Assembly (NCBI RefSeq): GCF_003610195.1 | Contig: NZ_RAPO01000002.1 | Location: forward strand, 1,362,402 to 1,426,401 | Source: Halopiger aswanensis | Lineage (GTDB): Archaea > Halobacteriota > Halobacteria > Halobacteriales > Natrialbaceae | DNA length: 64,000 bases | Direction of reading: 5' to 3' | Shown: positions 18,134 through 27,800 of the stretch, piece after piece | How positions within the stretch are numbered: position 1 is the stretch's first letter | Layout: every line of letters starts with the position of its first letter | Position numbers and translations under genes: made by a program | Notes under the pieces: generated by a model | The model's database searches: none | The model's input: the letters and a program-made list of their open reading frames with translations, nothing else | Told to the model about the DNA's origin: nothing

Positions 18134-18973
18134 TTACCGCTCGAGCCCGGGATAGTCTGCGATAATCCCGTCGACGCCGGCCGCGGCGAGTTGGTCGAAC
18201 TGACCCCACGTCTCGACCGTCCAGACGTTGACCGCGCGGCCGTCCTCGTGGGTCCGCTCGAGCACGTCGATCGCCGGCTCTGCAGCCGGGAAGCCGGCGT
18301 ACTCCGTCGTCGCTAGCGGGACGCCGGCGACGGCGTTTCGCGGCGGGTGGATCGCCTCGCAGTCGTAGCGGTCGGCGATCGCGAGCCCGGCCTCGAGGTC
18401 GTCCCAGACGAGCGGCGCGGCAGCGTACTCGGGCGCAATCTCGCGGAGGGAAGCGAGCGCGCCCTCGCAGAACGACGAGAAGAGCAAGTCGCCGTCGAAG
18501 GCGCGACACTCGTCGACGACGCGCTCGACGAACGGTTCCCAGACGTCTCGCCGCGCGTCGCGCTCGTCGGGTGCGAGCGCCTCGCCGAAGCGCAGGTCCG
18601 TCGTGCCGGGGTTCTTCAGTTCGACGTTGACGCCGACCGTGTCCGGGAGCGCCTCGAGGAACGCGGCGAGCGTCGGAATCGCCTCGTCGGTGCCCAGAAC
18701 TCGCGTTTCCTGTAACTTCTCGAGCGGCGTCTCCCAGACGAGGCCGTCGGCGTCGGTGAGCGGCCGGCCGTCGCGGGGACGGGTGCCCTCGAGGTGCTCG
18801 TCGTGGATGACGACCGGCGTCCCGCAGGCGGCCGGCTGGACGTCGAGCTCGATCATCGCCGTGTCGTCGCGGTCGGCGGCCCGAACGGCTGCAGCGACGG
18901 TGTTCTCGGGGGCGACGCCGGCGTAGCCGCGGTGGGCGATGACGGCGGGCTGGGAATTCGAGGGACGATACAT
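18134..18973 (-). CDS. Glycerophosphodiester phosphodiesterase
   Basis: A 279-residue TIM-barrel GDPD that should hydrolyse glycerophosphodiesters to sn-glycerol-phosphate and an alcohol. It shows AHRGYAGVAPENT (catalytic His-Arg), IELDVQPAACGTPVVIHDEHL (metal-binding Glu and Asp, catalytic His), VGVNVELK and the C-terminal VNVWTVETWGQFDQLAAAGVDG. There is no signal peptide, so it is cytosolic. The start at 18973 matches family length. Confidence 0.92.
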   Translation of the reverse strand: MYRPSNSQPAVIAHRGYAGVAPENTVAAAVRAADRDDTAMIELDVQPAACGTPVVIHDEHLEGTRPRDGRPLTDADGLVWETPLEKLQETRVLGTDEAIPTLAAFLEALPDTVGVNVELKNPGTTDLRFGEALAPDERDARRDVWEPFVERVVDECRAFDGDLLFSSFCEGALASLREIAPEYAAAPLVWDDLEAGLAIADRYDCEAIHPPRNAVAGVPLATTEYAGFPAAEPAIDVLERTHEDGRAVNVWTVETWGQFDQLAAAGVDGIIADYPGLER

Positions 18974-19119
18974 ACCGGCACAACGACAGGACGGGTAATG
19001 GAACCTGCGTTCGGTTCGGCGGCGTTCGACGAAACGGACGGCGGGAGCGGCGGGGCCGAGACGGTCGGGTGGCGACTCCCGGCCGCCCCTTCAACATCCC
19101 GCACGTGGTGGTCGGTCCC

Positions 19120-19377
19120 GTGACCGATCTCACACTCGAGGACGTCGAACGGCAGTTGAATCGCGCGACCGACCTCGAGACCGAAGAGGCCGTATCCGTC
19201 CTCCGGACGGCCCGCGAGGATCTGCGGGCGCTGGACAACGATCCCGACGTGGACGAACAGCGACGGCAGGCGCTCGAGGAACGGCTCGACCAGCGGATTC
19301 GCGAGGTGCAAAACAGGGACGCCTACGACAGCGGGTTAGGCGCGTCGATGAATCCTGAGGAGGACGACGCTCCCTGA
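19120..19377 (+). CDS. Short helical haloarchaeal protein
   Basis: An 85-residue acidic, Glu/Arg-rich protein with no recognised domain: TLEDVERQLNRATDLETEEA, then VSVLRTAREDLRALDNDP and RRQALEERLDQRIREVQNRDAYD. It is predicted to be two or three helices, perhaps coiled. The GTG at 19120 was chosen because conserved-looking sequence begins there; a GTG at 19069 would add 17 residues. Function unknown. Confidence 0.6.
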   Translation: MTDLTLEDVERQLNRATDLETEEAVSVLRTAREDLRALDNDPDVDEQRRQALEERLDQRIREVQNRDAYDSGLGASMNPEEDDAP

Positions 19378-19571
19378 GGGAAGACGGTCCGTTCCGACCG
19401 CGAGGGTGCTCGTAACCTCTACCTACGAGCGGCGAGCGATCGGAGTGGCCGTCCGACTCGAGTAGTCGGACCCAACGCCGCGACCGTCGGAGACCCGCTG
19501 CACCCGAAACGGTGGGTTGAGCCGTGAAACGGTAGTCGAGACTTTCAGTCCGATTCGCGGTACCATCCGGT

Positions 19572-20996
19572 ATGCGGGGACCAACTCGACGGCGGGTGCT
19601 GCAAGGGATATCGACCGGCGGCGTCGTACTGGGGGCGACGCGCTGGTCGCAGGGAATCGACCGCGGTGCGGCCCGGGCTTCGACCGGGGTGCAGGACACG
19701 GGCGGGGACGGGACGCCGACCCTCGAGGTCGACATTATCGAGACGGACGCGCCGGTGTACGCGGGCGAGTTCCTCAACGTGACGACCGCGATCACGAACC
19801 ACGGCTCGTCGGCCGTGCGGACGACCGTCGAACTCCTCGTCGGGAACGAGCCCAACCGGTTGGGCCGCAGGCAAACGCCGATCGATCCCGGCGAGACGCG
19901 GACCGTCAAACAGGGATTCTATACGTACCCTGTGCCGTCGTACGGTGAATTTCCGGTCCGAGTCGAAACTGACGACGGGGCCGACGAGCGAACCGTGTCC
20001 GTGATCGGCGCGTCGTCGCTGCCGACCGCGCGGCCGGACCCCGACGTGACGATCGAACCGGGAACCGACGTGCTGTTCGAAGCCGGTGCGATCGACCCGA
20101 GCGAGTCGCAGTGGACGGTCTGGTGGCTCGACGGCGAGCAGGTCGCCGGCGGCCCCGGCGGCCCCTGGGACTCGGTCTACTACGGCGTCGCCGAGGCCCA
20201 CTACTGGCGGCATACGTTCGACTCGCCCGGCACGCACGACGTGGCAGCGGCCGTCCTCCCGCAGGATCGTGCAGGGTCGTACGCGGCCCGCTGGCAGGTC
20301 GAGGTGACCGGCGGCGGCCACCGCTCGCCGACGGTCGAGCCCATCCGACCTGATCCGGGGACCGTCCCGGCGGCGAACGGCGAACCGACGACGTTCGAAC
20401 TCGAGGCGACCGACCCGGACGGCGGCCTCGATCGGGTCGTCTGGTGGCTCACGCAGTCGGACGTGATTCTCGACGTGACCGAACTCGAGGGGCGGACGGA
20501 CACGGCGCAGTTGACGACCGATTCGGGCTGTCACACCTGTCAGATCATTCCCTGGGTGATCTGCGAGGACGGGACGGTCGCATCGCTGGACTCGCACTGG
20601 CAGTTCGAGCGGGGCGACCGCGGTGACGGCGGTGACGACGACGATACTGGCGACGGTGACGACGGGAGCGACGGTGACAACGGATCCGGCGACGGCGCCG
20701 AACTCGAGCTCTCGATCCGCACCACGAACTCGCCGGTCGACGCCGGCGAGTACCTCGAGGTGATCGTCGACATCACGAACACCGGCTCCGAAACCGGCCG
20801 GCAGACGCTCGAACTGATCGTCGGCCACGATCCGAAGAAGCTCGATACCCAGGACGTGGTCGTCGAACCGGGCGAGACGGGCGCGGCGACCCTGGGATTC
20901 GAGACGTATCCGACGAAGCAGGACGAGCAGTTCCCGGTTCGCGTTCGCGGGGCGGACGATACTGCCGTGGTCTCGGTGCAAGTCTTCGCCAAATAA
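19572..20996 (+). CDS. Tat-exported protein with duplicated CARDB-like domains
   Basis: The 474-residue protein begins with a short Tat-like signal (TRRRVLQGISTGGVVLGA, residues 5-22). Residues about 50-150 and 378-474 are clearly related to each other: DAPVYAGEFLNVTTAITNHG matches SPVDAGEYLEVIVDITNTG, and DPGETRTVKQGFYTYPVPSYGEFPVRV matches EPGETGAATLGFETYPTKQDEQFPVRV. Both look like CARDB/Ig-type adhesion folds. Between them lie PKD-like beta domains, a GCHTCQIIPWVIC cysteine cluster and an acidic Asp/Gly linker (about 345-375). It is probably cell-surface or secreted; no enzymatic motif is seen. Confidence 0.8.
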   Translation: MRGPTRRRVLQGISTGGVVLGATRWSQGIDRGAARASTGVQDTGGDGTPTLEVDIIETDAPVYAGEFLNVTTAITNHGSSAVRTTVELLVGNEPNRLGRRQTPIDPGETRTVKQGFYTYPVPSYGEFPVRVETDDGADERTVSVIGASSLPTARPDPDVTIEPGTDVLFEAGAIDPSESQWTVWWLDGEQVAGGPGGPWDSVYYGVAEAHYWRHTFDSPGTHDVAAAVLPQDRAGSYAARWQVEVTGGGHRSPTVEPIRPDPGTVPAANGEPTTFELEATDPDGGLDRVVWWLTQSDVILDVTELEGRTDTAQLTTDSGCHTCQIIPWVICEDGTVASLDSHWQFERGDRGDGGDDDDTGDGDDGSDGDNGSGDGAELELSIRTTNSPVDAGEYLEVIVDITNTGSETGRQTLELIVGHDPKKLDTQDVVVEPGETGAATLGFETYPTKQDEQFPVRVRGADDTAVVSVQVFAK

Positions 20997-21076
20997 CGAG
21001 ACAGGTCACCCGCACCACCGCCAACAGACGCGGTCGATCACCCGGTTTTATTCCGATTTCGCTCGCAGGGGCGCGT

Positions 21077-21745
21077 ATGCGAATCGCACTACTCGGCGGC
21101 ACCGGCGACATCGGCGAAGGGCTCGCGCTCCGGTTCGGACGGGATACCGACCACGAGGTGCTCGTCGGCTCCCGCGATCCCGAACGCGCCCGGGACGCGG
21201 TCGCCGACTACGAGGACACCCTCGAGGACCACGGCGCCGAGGCCTCCATCAAGGGTTTTGTCAACGAGATGGTCACCGACCGCGCCGACGTCGTGGTGCT
21301 CGCAGTCCCGCCCTACCACGTCGGCGACACGATCGAGTCGGTCGCGGACGCACTCGACGACGACACGATCCTCGTCACGCCGGCAGTCGCCATGAAAGGC
21401 GACGAGGGCGGAATGCAGTTCCACCCGCCGTCGGCTGGCAGCACGACCGAGCTCGTCGCCCAGCGCGCACCCGACGGCGTTCCGGTCGTCGGCGCGTACC
21501 ACAACCTCCCGGCCGGTCCGCTCGCCGACCTCGAGGCGGACATCGACTACGATACGCCGGTCGTCGGGACCGATCGGGACGCGGTCCGGACCGTCGTCGA
21601 TCTCACCAACGAAATCGAGGGGCTCCGCGCGCTCGAGGCGGGGCCGCTGTCGAACGCCGCGGCGATCGAGAGCCTCACGGCGCTGACGATCACGCTCACC
21701 ATGCACAACGACGCCCAGGATCTCGGCGTGAAGTGGCAGGAGTGA
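21077..21745 (+). CDS. npdG: F420H2:NADP+ oxidoreductase
   Basis: The 222-residue enzyme transfers hydride between coenzyme F420 and NADP. The N-terminal dinucleotide motif is MRIALLGGTGDIGEGLALRF (1-20), followed by VGSRDPERAR for the NADP phosphate, VVVLAVPPYHV, and the C-terminal GPLSNAAAIESLTALTITLT typical of Fno/NpdG. GTTTTATTCC about 30 bases upstream is the likely TATA box. cofE and a Mer-like F420 enzyme elsewhere in the window fit an F420-using cell. Confidence 0.93.
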   Translation: MRIALLGGTGDIGEGLALRFGRDTDHEVLVGSRDPERARDAVADYEDTLEDHGAEASIKGFVNEMVTDRADVVVLAVPPYHVGDTIESVADALDDDTILVTPAVAMKGDEGGMQFHPPSAGSTTELVAQRAPDGVPVVGAYHNLPAGPLADLEADIDYDTPVVGTDRDAVRTVVDLTNEIEGLRALEAGPLSNAAAIESLTALTITLTMHNDAQDLGVKWQE

Positions 21746-21795
21746 CGCTCGCCGTTCCGGCCGCTACGGCGTGGCGAAAACGGAGAGAAATGATG

Positions 21796-21824
21796 GAGAC
21801 GACCGGGATCGAACCCGGCGTCTC
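21796..21824. terminator. Hairpin between convergent genes, resembling a tRNA T-arm
   Basis: An imperfect inverted repeat: GAGACG pairs with CGTCTC and CCGGG with CCCGG, around a six-base loop ATCGAA, with one bulged A. It lies between the stops of npdG (+) and the thioredoxin gene (-). On the minus strand it contains GGTTCGATCC, as in a tRNA T-arm, but no other tRNA parts are present. Confidence 0.4.
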
Positions 21825-21866
21825 GGTGTCGGCGACCCGATAGTTACAGTTGCTACAGCCTACAGC

Positions 21867-22136
21867 CTACGCGCCGGCGGACTCGAGGGCGTCCTCGAGG
21901 TCTTCGCGCTGGGTGACGCCGACGAAGCGCTCGACGATGCCGTCGTCGTTTTCGATGATCAGCGTCGGCAGCGAGCGGACCTGATACTCGTTGGCCAGAT
22001 CCTGTTGTTCGTCGACGTTTACCTTCTCGACTTCGAAGCGGCCCTCCCAGTCCTCCTCGAGTTCCTCGAGGATCGGATCCTGGGTCTTGCAGGGGCCACA
22101 CCAGTCCGCGTAGAAGTCCTTGAGCGTGACAGTCAT
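21867..22136 (-). CDS. Thioredoxin
   Basis: An 89-residue thioredoxin-fold protein with the canonical active site WCGPC (C13, C16) after MTVTLKDFYAD and the cis-proline segment VRSLPTLII. It should act as a cytosolic dithiol-disulfide reductant. The start at 22136 gives the short N-terminus usual for haloarchaeal thioredoxins; an in-frame start at 22169 would add 11 residues. Confidence 0.93.
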   Translation of the reverse strand: MTVTLKDFYADWCGPCKTQDPILEELEEDWEGRFEVEKVNVDEQQDLANEYQVRSLPTLIIENDDGIVERFVGVTQREDLEDALESAGA

Positions 22137-22266
22137 GCGGTTCAGCGCTAGTTGCCACGCGCGGCGCATAAGGGTTTCCCAGTCGCGCGGGCTTGCCGCA
22201 ATCTCGGTGCAGACGGCTCGAGGCGGTGTCGCTGACGGGCTGGTGAGAGCGCGGTGCCGGACGAAA

Positions 22267-22275
22267 GATTTAGTT
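22267..22275 (+). promoter_or_regulatory. TATA box of the Sec61 beta gene
   Basis: GATTTAGTT lies about 27 bases upstream of the ATG at 22298. Confidence 0.5.
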
Positions 22276-22297
22276 CCGGGCGACCGTATGACCGCAC

Positions 22298-22459
22298 ATG
22301 GATAAGGGACAGAACTCCGGCGGCTTGATGTCCAGTGCGGGACTCGTCCGGTACTTCGACTCGGAGGACTCGAACGCGATCAAAATCAACCCCAAGACGG
22401 TCATCGCGACCGGCGTACTGCTCGGCGTTCTCGTACAGCTGCTGACCTTCGTCGCGTAA
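22298..22459 (+). CDS. Preprotein translocase subunit Sec61 beta (SecG-type)
   Basis: A 53-residue tail-anchored protein: a polar N-terminus ([20 protein letters not shown]), the family stretch AIKINPKTV near residues 28-36, and one membrane helix at about 34-52 ([19 protein letters not shown]). This is the archaeal Sec61 beta subunit of the SecYE-beta translocon in the cytoplasmic membrane. It is monocistronic with its own TATA box. Confidence 0.92.
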   Translation: MDKGQNSGGLMSSAGLVRYFDSEDSNAIKINPKTVIATGVLLGVLVQLLTFVA

Positions 22460-22602
22460 GCGACCCCTTCGCTCTCGGTGCTCGATTCTTCGCACCGGCA
22501 CGAGTAGTCACGTACCTGTAGCGGTGAGTTCGTCACAGAGACGAAACGGCGGGCGCTGACGCGGACGCGACCTTTTTGAGACCACCGTCCCTACGGGCGC
22601 GC

Positions 22603-23250
22603 ATGTCACTGACCGCCGGCGTCGTCGCCGTCCAGGGCGACGTCGAAGAACACGCGGACGCCATCGAACGGGCAGCGCGAGCCCGCGGGCACGAGGTCAC
22701 CGTCCACGAAATTCGGGAATCGGGAATCGTCCCCGACTGCGACCTGCTCGCGATGCCCGGCGGCGAGTCCACGACCATCTCGCGGCTCGTCCACAGCGAG
22801 GGGATCGCCGCCGAGATTCGGGACCACGTCGCCGCGGGCAAACCCTTGCTCGCCACCTGTGCCGGGCTGATCGTCGCCTCGAGCGATCCGAACGACGACC
22901 GGGTCGACGAACTGGGTTTGCTCGACGTGGCGGTCGAGCGCAACGCCTTCGGTCGGCAGAAAGACAGCTTCGAGGCGCCCCTCGAGGTCGACGGCCTCGC
23001 GGACGACGAGCCGTATCCGGCGGTGTTCATTCGCGCGCCGGCGATCGCCGACATCGAAAGCGGGGACGCCGAAGTGCTCGCAACGTGGGACGGCCGCCCG
23101 GTTGCGGTCCGACAGGGCTCCGTCGTCGGCACCGCCTTCCACCCCGAACTGACCCCCGACAGCCGGCTTCACGGGCTGGCCTTCTTCAAGAACGAAGCGG
23201 CGTCAGTACCGAGCCTCGAGGCCGAAGAGCCGGCGACGGACCCCGCGTAA
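22603..23250 (+). CDS. pdxT: Pyridoxal 5'-phosphate synthase glutaminase subunit
   Basis: The 215-residue glutamine amidotransferase supplies ammonia to PdxS for PLP synthesis. It shows MPGGESTT (51-58), the nucleophile C86 in LATCAGLI, and the catalytic pair H180/E182 in AFHPELT. CTTTTTGA about 30 bases upstream of the ATG is the likely TATA box. pdxS is not in this window. Confidence 0.95.
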   Translation: MSLTAGVVAVQGDVEEHADAIERAARARGHEVTVHEIRESGIVPDCDLLAMPGGESTTISRLVHSEGIAAEIRDHVAAGKPLLATCAGLIVASSDPNDDRVDELGLLDVAVERNAFGRQKDSFEAPLEVDGLADDEPYPAVFIRAPAIADIESGDAEVLATWDGRPVAVRQGSVVGTAFHPELTPDSRLHGLAFFKNEAASVPSLEAEEPATDPA

Positions 23251-23352
23251 CGCTGGCAGTCGTCGCAGCGAGTGCGTCTGGGCGCGTCGTCGCGCTGTGT
23301 GCATGCATTCGCGACCGGACATGTTTTCTCCCTCGCACGCCTCGAGTGAGGT

Positions 23353-23820
23353 ATGCACGCATCAATCGACGCGGTCCGCGTCGCAGGGACCCAACAGGGG
23401 CCGGTCCCGGTCGTCGTCCTGAGCGTCGACGACGAGGACGACGTCGTCCCTATCTTCATCGGGTTCAACGAGGCGACCAGCATCGCTCGGGGCCTCGAGG
23501 CCGAGGACATCGGGCGGCCGCTGACTCACGACCTCCTGCTGGACGTGATGGAGGAGTTAGGCAGTCGGATCGACCGCGTCGTCGTCAGCGAGATCGAGGA
23601 GCGCGACGGCGGGCAGGGTGGCACCTACATCGCGGATCTGCACCTCGAGACGCCCCGCGGAGAGACGGTCGTCGACGCCCGGCCGAGCGATTCGCTGGCC
23701 CTCGCGGCGCGGACGAACGCCGAAATCGAGGTCACCGAGGAAGTCTTCGAGAACGGCCGAGACGACAGCGACAAGTTCGAGCAATTAGAAGACATCCGCA
23801 ACGTCGCCGGTGAGATGTAG
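23353..23820 (+). CDS. Bifunctional nuclease family (DUF151) protein
   Basis: The 155-residue protein carries the BFN/DUF151 domain: VVVLSVDDEDDVVPIFIGFNEA (about 19-40), RPLTHDLLLDVMEELG, and the conserved DARPSDSLALAART near 110-123. Members bind or cut nucleic acid in bacteria and plants; the archaeal function is not proven. Its stop codon abuts the hisE start codon with no gap, so the pair is an operon. Confidence 0.88.
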   Translation: MHASIDAVRVAGTQQGPVPVVVLSVDDEDDVVPIFIGFNEATSIARGLEAEDIGRPLTHDLLLDVMEELGSRIDRVVVSEIEERDGGQGGTYIADLHLETPRGETVVDARPSDSLALAARTNAEIEVTEEVFENGRDDSDKFEQLEDIRNVAGEM

Positions 23821-24105
23821 ATGGACGACACACTCGAGGACCTGTTCGCCGTGATCGAGGATCGCAAGGAAACGCTGCCCGAAGACTCCTACACCGCGTC
23901 GCTCTTTACCCACGAGAAGGGCGAAAACGCCGTGCTGGAGAAACTCGGCGAGGAGACGACGGAACTCGTGCTGGCCGCGAAGGACGACGACCGCGAGGAA
24001 ATCGCCTACGAAGCCGCCGACATCGTCTATCACCTGCTCGTTTTGCTCTCGATGAAGGAGATGGACCTCGCGGACCTCGAGGCCGAACTGGAGTCGCGAC
24101 GGTAG
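23821..24105 (+). CDS. hisE: Phosphoribosyl-ATP pyrophosphatase
   Basis: The 94-residue enzyme hydrolyses phosphoribosyl-ATP to phosphoribosyl-AMP in histidine synthesis. It has the MazG-like metal-binding helices: YTASLFTHEKGENAVLEKLGEE and ETTELVLAAKDDDREEIAYEAADIVYHLLVLL, with the acidic EEXXE and EXXD residues. It starts immediately after the stop of the DUF151 gene. Confidence 0.95.
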   Translation: MDDTLEDLFAVIEDRKETLPEDSYTASLFTHEKGENAVLEKLGEETTELVLAAKDDDREEIAYEAADIVYHLLVLLSMKEMDLADLEAELESRR

Positions 24106-24207
24106 TCAACGGCTGGTCCAGCGTGCTCGGAGCCGAGGTGGACACCGGCTCGGTCCTTGCAAACGTCCGTATCGGTTTGATTGTGACGGGCAGTGTCGCT
24201 TCCCGTG

Positions 24208-24555
24208 ATGGCACTGCAACAACTCGAGCACGCGGACGATCACATGCAAGAGTGTATCGACAACTGCCTCGAAGCGGCCCAGGTCTGTGAGTGGTGTGCG
24301 GACGCCTGCGCCGGCGAGGGCGAAGACATGGCTCGCTGTATCCGGCTCTGCCGGGACGTGGCCGATATCGCGTCGCTGCACGCGCGGTTCATGGCCCGCA
24401 ACTCGGGCTACCATCAAGAGCTGGGCGAACTCTGTGCGGACCTCTGCGAGGAGTGCGCCGAGGAGTGCGAACAGCACGACCACGACCACTGTCAGGCCTG
24501 CGCCGAGATCCTCCCGAAGTGCGCCGAAAGCTGTCGGGAGATGGCGTCGGCCTGA
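24208..24555 (+). CDS. Cys-rich four-helix copper-binding-like protein (DUF326)
   Basis: A 115-residue protein with 15 cysteines spaced along helices, such as CIDNCLEAAQVCEWCADAC, CIRLCRDVAD, CADLCEECAEECEQ and HCQACAEILPKCAESC. It also has a His-rich stretch, HDHDHC. This is the pattern of the DUF326 four-helix family related to bacterial copper-storage proteins (Csp), in which inward-facing thiols bind Cu(I). It has no signal peptide, so it would be cytosolic. The ATG at 24208 fits the family start better than the GTG at 24193. Confidence 0.82.
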   Translation: MALQQLEHADDHMQECIDNCLEAAQVCEWCADACAGEGEDMARCIRLCRDVADIASLHARFMARNSGYHQELGELCADLCEECAEECEQHDHDHCQACAEILPKCAESCREMASA

Positions 24556-24825
24556 TTCGATGTGCGATCCGCGATCCGAAACCAGCGATCGGTGACCGTT
24601 CCGTCCGCCGTATTCGCGGCACTCCGGTGTCGAGATGATAGAGACTATCGTGCGAAGTGTTGACGCGACCATCGCGCGGCCGTACTCTTTTATGCGCAGA
24701 GGGGTTCCCTTCGGTTACGATTCCACCGAGACCGATCATTCGCACCCGGTCGGCTACCCGACCGCGTGAGCGCGGTCGAACCAGTGCAGATCACCCTCAC
24801 CTTCACCCTACCCGCATCTATCGCT

Positions 24826-27800
24826 ATGAGTGAAACCAGCCGGAACCCCGACGGCGAAGAGCCCTCAGTGCTCGAAAACGAGTTCGAACCGCCGAGCGAC
24901 CGAACTGAGTTCCCCGACTTCCGCGGTCCTGTCGCGCCGCTCGAGGGCCACGAGACGGTCGACCACTTCGGACTGATCTACGAGACCCAAGCCGAACGGC
25001 TCGCGGCGGTCGTCCCCTACATCGCACAGGGCCTCGAGCGCGGCGAGCGGTGCATGTACATCCGCGCGGACAGTTCGCGCGAAGCGGTGCTCGAGGCGCT
25101 GCGAAACGACGGGATCGACGTCGACGCCGCACTCGAGTCGGGACAACTCTCCGTCCACCCCGCCGCGGAGACGTATCTCGACGGCGGCGCGTTCGATGTC
25201 GACGAGGGGTACGACCGCCTCGAGCGCGCCAAGGAAGCGGCGCACGCGGAGTACGAGGGATTCCGCGTGACCGCCGAGGAGACGTGGCTCGTCGACGACG
25301 AGCACGCTCAGGAGGCGTTCATGAGCTGCGAGGCCCACGTGAACGACCTCGTCGACGGCGAGGAGAGCATGGCCCTGTGTCAGTACGACCGCACCGAGCT
25401 GCCCCCGGACGTCATCGAGGACGTCATCCGGACCCACCCCTATCTCATCTACGACGGAACGGTCTGCCAGAACGTCTTCTACACGCCGCCCGAGGAGTAC
25501 TTCGGTCCCGACCGCCCCGCGAGGGAGAACGAACGCAAACTGCGGACGCTCGTCGATCGCACCGACGCGGAGGCGGCCCTCGAAACCGAGGAGTGGGCCC
25601 AGCGGCAGTTGTACGCGATCGCCGCGGATCCACACCGGTCGTTCGAGGAGAAGATCGACGACCTCCTCGCGTTCGGGCGCGAGGTGTTCGACCTCGAGAT
25701 CGGCGGCATGGCCCGCGTCGATCCGGCGGCCGATTACTACCGGATCGAAGCGATCAGCGGCAGCCCCGACGGGCTGGAGGCAGGCACGGAGATTCCGCTA
25801 TCGGACACCTACTGTCGCGAAGTCGTCCAGAACGGCCCGACCGACACCGTTCCGATGCCGACCGAACTGTCGACGGTCACCGGCGAACTTCCGGAGTCGA
25901 AGGTCCGTCGGTCAGACGACGTCCAGGCGTATCTCGGCACCTGCGTCCCGATCGAGGGCGATCTCGACCGGACGTTCTTCTTCACCTCCTCGGATCCGTC
26001 GGACGGGGCGTTCTCCGATCGAGAGCGGACCTTCCTGCGGTTGATGGGCCAGTGGGTCAAGTACGAATTCGAGCAACGCCGCCACGAGCGGCTCCTGCGG
26101 GACCTCTACGAAACGATCGCCGATCCGCAGGCGTCGTTCGGCGAGAAGGTCGAGGGGCTGCTCGAACTCGGGAGCGAGCGGTTCGGGCTCGATATCGGCT
26201 ACTTCACACAGACCGACGACGACGAGACGTTCGAGATCATTGCCGCGGTCGGCGATCACGACGAGATCCGGGCGGGCGTCAGGGACACGCTGCGTGACAC
26301 GTACTGCGAGAAGCTCCTCGCGTCGCCGGGACCGATCTCCGTGACCGACGCGGCCGAGGTCGGCTGGACCGACGACCGCGCCTACGAGCGGTTCGGCCTC
26401 GACGCCTACTTCGCGACGACCGTTCACGCCGGCGGCGAGGAGTACGGGACGCTGTGTTTCGCTTCCGAATCGCCGCGCGACCGGACCTACAGCGACAGCG
26501 AGCGCACGTTCCTCGACCTGATGGGACAGTGGCTGGGCTACGAACTCGAGCAGCGCCGGCGCGTCCGCTACCTGCAGGAGAGCTACGAGATTACGTCCGA
26601 TCCCGCGCTCTCGTTCGACGAGAAGCTCGAGCGGTTGCTCGAACTGGGCCGCGAACGGTTCGGCCTCGAGATGGGCGGGCTCAACCACCTGCCCTCGTGG
26701 GACGGTGCGTTCCGGCTCGAGAAGGGCGTCGGCCTCGACGTCGCGTCCGACGAGGAGCTGGGGACCGATCCGGGAGCGGGCTGCTTCTGTCGTCGAACCA
26801 TCGCGTCCGACGAGCCGGTCGATACGACCGACGCGCGCGAAAGCGGCTGGACGCGCGACGAGATCTATCGGGAGTTCGGGCTGACGAGCTACCTGGGAAC
26901 GAAGGTATCGACCGGCTCGTCGCCGTACGGGACGCTCTGGTTCGGGAGCACGGATCCCCGCGACCGCCCCTTCACGGACGACGAACGGACGTTCGTCGAG
27001 CTGATCGGCCAGTGGATCGGCTACGAGATCGAACGGCGGAAACACAGACGATCGCAGGAGAAGCTGTACGAGATCACCGCCGACAGCGATCTCTCGTTCG
27101 ACGAGAAGGCCGAGCGCCTGCTCGATCTAGGTCGCGAGCAGTTCGACCTCGATATGGGATTCCTCCTCGAGAAGGAAGGCGACGCGTTCCGCGTCGTGAA
27201 GACCGAAGGGACGGACCTCGAAGAGGGGTCCGCGCGACTCTCGGCGAACCCCGGCAACTACTGCAAGCAGACGATCACGGTCGAGACGCCCGTCGGCGTC
27301 GAGGACGTCGAAGCGGTCGGCTGGGACGACGACCCGCTTCACCGAGAGTACGGGCTGGGCTGTTACCTCGGGACGAGGGTGACCGACGGCGACGGCGTCT
27401 ACGGATCGGTGTGTTTCTCCGATAGCAGCGCCCAGGACCGAGATTTCACCGACGCCGACTACGCCTTTCTCGACCTGATCGGCCAGTGGCTCAGCTACGA
27501 ACTCGAGCGCGACGAGCGCGAGCGGCGACTCGAGCGGTCCAACGACCGCCTCGAGGAGTCGAACAAGCGCTTAGAGCAGTTCGCCTACGCGGCTTCCCAC
27601 GACCTCCAGGAACCCCTACGGATGGTTTCGAGCTACCTGCAACTGCTCGAGTCGCGGTACGAGGACGCGCTCGACGAGGAGGGAACGGAGTTCCTCGGGT
27701 TCGCCGTCGACGGCGCCGACCGCATGCGTGAGATGATCGGGGCCCTACTCCAGTACTCCCGCGTGGAAACGCAGGGCGACCCGCTCGAGCCGGTCGATCT

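Noticed and set aside
21790..21860. A complete tRNA gene near the T-arm-like hairpin
   Set aside because: No acceptor partner, D arm or anticodon arm can be drawn, and the T-loop is one base short.
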